From Siminovitchia fordii DSM 16014 = CIP 108821 (GTDB taxonomy: Bacteria; Bacillota; Bacilli; Bacillales; Bacillaceae_C), in assembly GCF_000374565.1 (NCBI RefSeq), contig NZ_KB894685.1, positions 699,256 through 763,255 of the forward strand: DNA of 64,000 bases, given 5' to 3'. Numbering within the stretch: position 1 is the first letter of the stretch; each line of letters begins with the position of its first letter. The notes beneath the pieces were generated by a model. It was not told the origin of the DNA, made no database searches, and worked only from the letters and a program-made list of their open reading frames with translations. Positions 61,936 through 64,000 of the stretch are shown in pieces. Both the position numbers and the translations under genes were made by a program.

Positions 61936-62288
61936 GTTACTGCATCATTTTTCCAAAAGAACTGTCTAATTCTATTGACAGTAGAGTCATTCCGTTTAAA
62001 CAAATACAAAAAGGTTCTTAAGCCATAGGGTCCTGGTATGGATTCCTTACTTTTCTCCAGTAAGATATGCCCTTTAGAATAGATCTGGGAATATAATATG
62101 ATGTCTTCTTGTCCCCTACCAATTTGTTCATTAAGGTGGTTACCTTATCGTTCAGAAAAAAATATAGCAACCAAGGAGTCTTACCGGAATTTTTTAAAAA
62201 ACGATTCCAGGTATCTCCCCTCCGTCATTCTTTCCCTGAAGCCAACTGTGGATCATCTCCTGTTTACTTAATATTTAATACAAAAAGG
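61936..62288. other. Intergenic between trmB and tetR
   Basis: About 350 bp. No gene or further structure beyond the flanking dyads is supported. Confidence 0.5.
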
Positions 62289-62317
62289 TTGAAACTATAC
62301 ATTAGTGTCGGTATAAT
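62289..62317 (+). promoter_or_regulatory. tetR promoter
   Basis: TTGAAA (62289-62294), 17-base spacer, TATAAT (62312-62317). Confidence 0.85.
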
Positions 62318-62348
62318 GACAACATAAAACCGACACTGATGTATAGTT
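62293..62348 (+). promoter_or_regulatory. Large inverted repeat over the tetR promoter
   Basis: Two 20-bp arms at 62293-62312 and 62329-62348 match with one difference (CATTAGTGTCGGT against ACCGACACTGATG at the core), separated by 16 bases. The left arm fills the promoter spacer, the right arm lies after the transcription start. They look like two inverted operator copies for the TetR protein, and the transcript end could also fold. Confidence 0.75.
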
Positions 62349-62383
62349 TTTCTTTGGCTATCATTTGAGAAGGAGGTAACCCT

Positions 62384-63007
62384 ATGGCACCGAAAGTTAA
62401 CGAAGAATATAAAAAAAAGAAAAAGAGAGAACTACTAAAAGCAGCCAAGAAGGTGTTTATCGAAAAAGGTTATGTACGCACATCAATGCAAGATATTATG
62501 GATGAAGCGGAAATCTCGAGAGGTGCTTTTTACAGTTATTTTGACAATATCGATCATGTTTTTATTGAAGTCTTAAAATATGATGATCAGAAAGATGGTC
62601 AGTATTTTATATCGGCTGATGAAGGTCCCTTATGGCCACAAATAAAGGAGTGGGTTGAAGAACAGCAGTTTCATATCGAAGCGATTGATCAAACGTTGCT
62701 CTATGCAAAAGCGGAGTTTTTTTTATCATCTAAGTATGTCAAGAATAAAAATAATTTTCCTTATATTTCCGAACGCTACACTCGGACCGCTGAAGAAATT
62801 GAAAAGGTACTAAATGAAGGTATCCGTAAAGGGGAATTTAGACCTCAACAGTCTCCTCGCTTTATTGCCAGGTATATCATTTCATTCATAAATGGTTTAA
62901 TGCTGGATACGTTTCAATTAGGACATGACCAAACCAAAGTCAAAGACCAATTATTAGTCTTACTTTTTTCTTTAGAAAAGATAATTAATCCAATAGATTC
63001 AAAATAA
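62384..63007 (+). CDS. TetR/AcrR-family regulator
   Basis: A 207-residue TetR-family protein. The N-terminal helix-turn-helix is clear (RELLKAAKKVFIEKGYVRTS; DIMDEAEISRGAFYSYF). The C-terminal ligand domain has the helical layout of the YfiR/TetR_C group. GAAGGAGGT precedes the ATG. It is co-transcribed with the GNAT gene 12 bp downstream and lies behind a promoter carrying a large inverted repeat, which it probably binds. The effector is unknown. Confidence 0.9.
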   Translation: MAPKVNEEYKKKKKRELLKAAKKVFIEKGYVRTSMQDIMDEAEISRGAFYSYFDNIDHVFIEVLKYDDQKDGQYFISADEGPLWPQIKEWVEEQQFHIEAIDQTLLYAKAEFFLSSKYVKNKNNFPYISERYTRTAEEIEKVLNEGIRKGEFRPQQSPRFIARYIISFINGLMLDTFQLGHDQTKVKDQLLVLLFSLEKIINPIDSK

Positions 63008-63019
63008 GGAGGACACAAC

Positions 63020-63571
63020 ATGTTGTTTGAATCGTCAAGAGTCAGATTAAGAAAAATGACAAAGGAAGATACAGACCTTTATCATACATGGAGAAATGAT
63101 ATGGAGGTTATGCACTCCACCAATCCATCATTAGATGTCTATCCGGTGGAAGCAACCAGAGAATTTGTAGATCAAGTTATCTTGGGATCACAATCAGCCA
63201 AGTGTTATATCATGATGGAAAAAAGAAATGAAACACCAATCGGTATTATATCATTAATCCACATTGATTATATAAACCGAAATGCCGAATGTATCATTGA
63301 TATAGGGGAAAAAGAATTTTGGGGAAAAGGTTATGGATCAGAGGGATTGAAATTACTCATGGACTATGCTTTTTACGAAATGAATCTACATCGAGTTTCA
63401 CTTAAAGTATTTTCATTTAATGATAGGGCTATTCATTTGTATAAAAAAATGGGTTTTCAGGAAGAAGGGAACAGTAGGGAAAGCCTGTTTAGAGATGGTA
63501 AGTGGTTTGACATTATTCATATGGGGATTCTTCAAAACGAGTACTTTGAACTGCAAAAAAGTAATATATAG
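63020..63571 (+). CDS. GNAT-family N-acetyltransferase (RimJ/RimL-like)
   Basis: A 183-residue acetyltransferase. The acetyl-CoA loop reads GEKEFWGKGYGSEGLKLLM and the late motif NDRAIHLYKKMGFQEEG, both typical of the RimJ/RimL/SpeG-like branch that acetylates protein N-termini, polyamines or antibiotics. AAGGAGG precedes the start, 12 bp after tetR, so it is the likely target of that repressor. Confidence 0.88.
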   Translation: MLFESSRVRLRKMTKEDTDLYHTWRNDMEVMHSTNPSLDVYPVEATREFVDQVILGSQSAKCYIMMEKRNETPIGIISLIHIDYINRNAECIIDIGEKEFWGKGYGSEGLKLLMDYAFYEMNLHRVSLKVFSFNDRAIHLYKKMGFQEEGNSRESLFRDGKWFDIIHMGILQNEYFELQKSNI

Positions 63572-63848
63572 TTCGGACTATCCTAATTCTTTTACACAAG
63601 GCTGTTTTTTGAACTTTCACGATAGCGATTTAATGTACCTCCCATAATGATTTCTTTATTAAATGCCATGATCTATAGCTTTAATGTGCGGGATAAAAAA
63701 TATCAGAAGACAAAGTAGATGTTTATGGCACACTAGAAATGTAGGAAACGGCAGCTAATTTATGTACATAAAAAAGGCCACTTGCCAACATCCGAAAAAA
63801 TACATACACTCCTGTTTGGGCATATCTTTACAGGAGGTAGTATAGGAG

Positions 63849-64000
63849 ATGTTAGCAATGGCTGAAGTTAATTATATCAGATACGAAACGAATACAAAAG
63901 GTCGCAGCTATGCAGAAGTAGCACGGCAGATGGGGGTAGATCGGCGGACGGTGAAAAAGTATTCCGACATGGAAGATTTCAATCCGGAGAAACCGATCAG
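63849..64000 (+). mobile_element. istA: IS21-family element, start of istA transposase
   Basis: ATG 63849 after GGAGGTAGTATAGGAG opens a frame (MLAMAEVNYIRYE, then SYAEVARQMGVDRRTVKKYS) that runs off the window. The helix-turn-helix matches the N-terminus of IS21-type IstA transposases. The left end of the element probably lies between about 63710 and 63800, but I could not fix it; the partner istB would be outside the window. Confidence 0.78.

Overview
The window looks like a chromosomal segment of a spore-forming, low-GC Gram-positive bacterium of the Bacillaceae (Bacillus/Mesobacillus/Cytobacillus type). Evidence: the sporulation genes spoVR, prkA and yhbH; strong AGGAGG ribosome binding sites with ATG, GTG and TTG starts; sigma-A, sigma-B, sigma-E and sigma-54 style promoters; a thiC TPP riboswitch; and a persulfide-detoxification cluster laid out like the B. 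subtilis yrk genes. I saw no rRNA, tRNA or CRISPR array.

Layout. 0-4 kb: a four-copy 52-bp tandem repeat, then the copper chaperone/ATPase pair copZ-copA. 4-9 kb: a small unknown gene, spoVR with a sigma-E-like promoter, a YhdB-like gene, a BdbC/thioredoxin-like disulfide pair and an aldo/keto reductase. 9-12.3 kb: ykaA-pit phosphate uptake and a purine-type NCS2 permease. 12.5-14.6 kb: a 2-oxoacid dehydrogenase E1 alpha/beta pair with no E2 or E3, followed upstream by decayed DNA that carries a cre-like site. 15.7-18.6 kb: an ABC importer of the tryptophan-type substrate-binding family. 18.7-22 kb: a phenylacetate-type operon with paaA and paaB but no paaC, paaD or paaE. 22.4-25.8 kb: yhbH and prkA. 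26-30.5 kb: a 31-residue membrane peptide, trmL, an amidase-fold protein, a KGG-repeat stress protein, queG and a B3/4-domain protein. 30.7-36 kb: acoABC and the sigma-54 activator acoR, with a clear -24/-12 promoter and a candidate AcoR dyad. 36-39 kb: two transporters. 38.9-43.4 kb: a divergent cluster (asparaginase and GntR regulator on one side; nitrilase-fold amidohydrolase, sodium:solute symporter and a 33-residue membrane peptide on the other) with identical 12-bp operators just downstream of both -10 boxes. 44-46.3 kb: a Cys-rich small protein and thiC with its riboswitch. 46.4-51.2 kb: a sulfane-sulfur cluster with a CstR-type sensor. 51.2-53.6 kb: an AmiS/UreI channel, an RsbR-type stressosome protein and an unknown membrane-anchored protein. 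54-59 kb: an eroded zone with a frameshifted lipoprotein, truncated NUDIX and LysE genes and a frameshifted azoreductase beside an intact Rrf2 regulator. 59-62 kb: azlCD, alaX and a TrmB regulator. 62.3-63.6 kb: a TetR gene with a large inverted repeat and a GNAT gene. 63.8 kb to the end: the start of an IS21-type element.

How the genes fit together. Most modules pair a transporter or catabolic enzyme set with a local regulator: acoABC with AcoR, the amide cluster with GntR, the sulfur cluster with a CstR-type sensor, azoreductase with Rrf2, and AzlCD/AlaX with TrmB. In each of these a plausible operator can be read next to the promoter. The clearest signals worth checking are the divergent GntR operators, the AcoR dyad lying inside the acoR 3' region, the CstR-type sites, the TetR-gene inverted repeat, the incomplete paa operon, and two single-base frameshifts in A-tracts (glutaredoxin and azoreductase).
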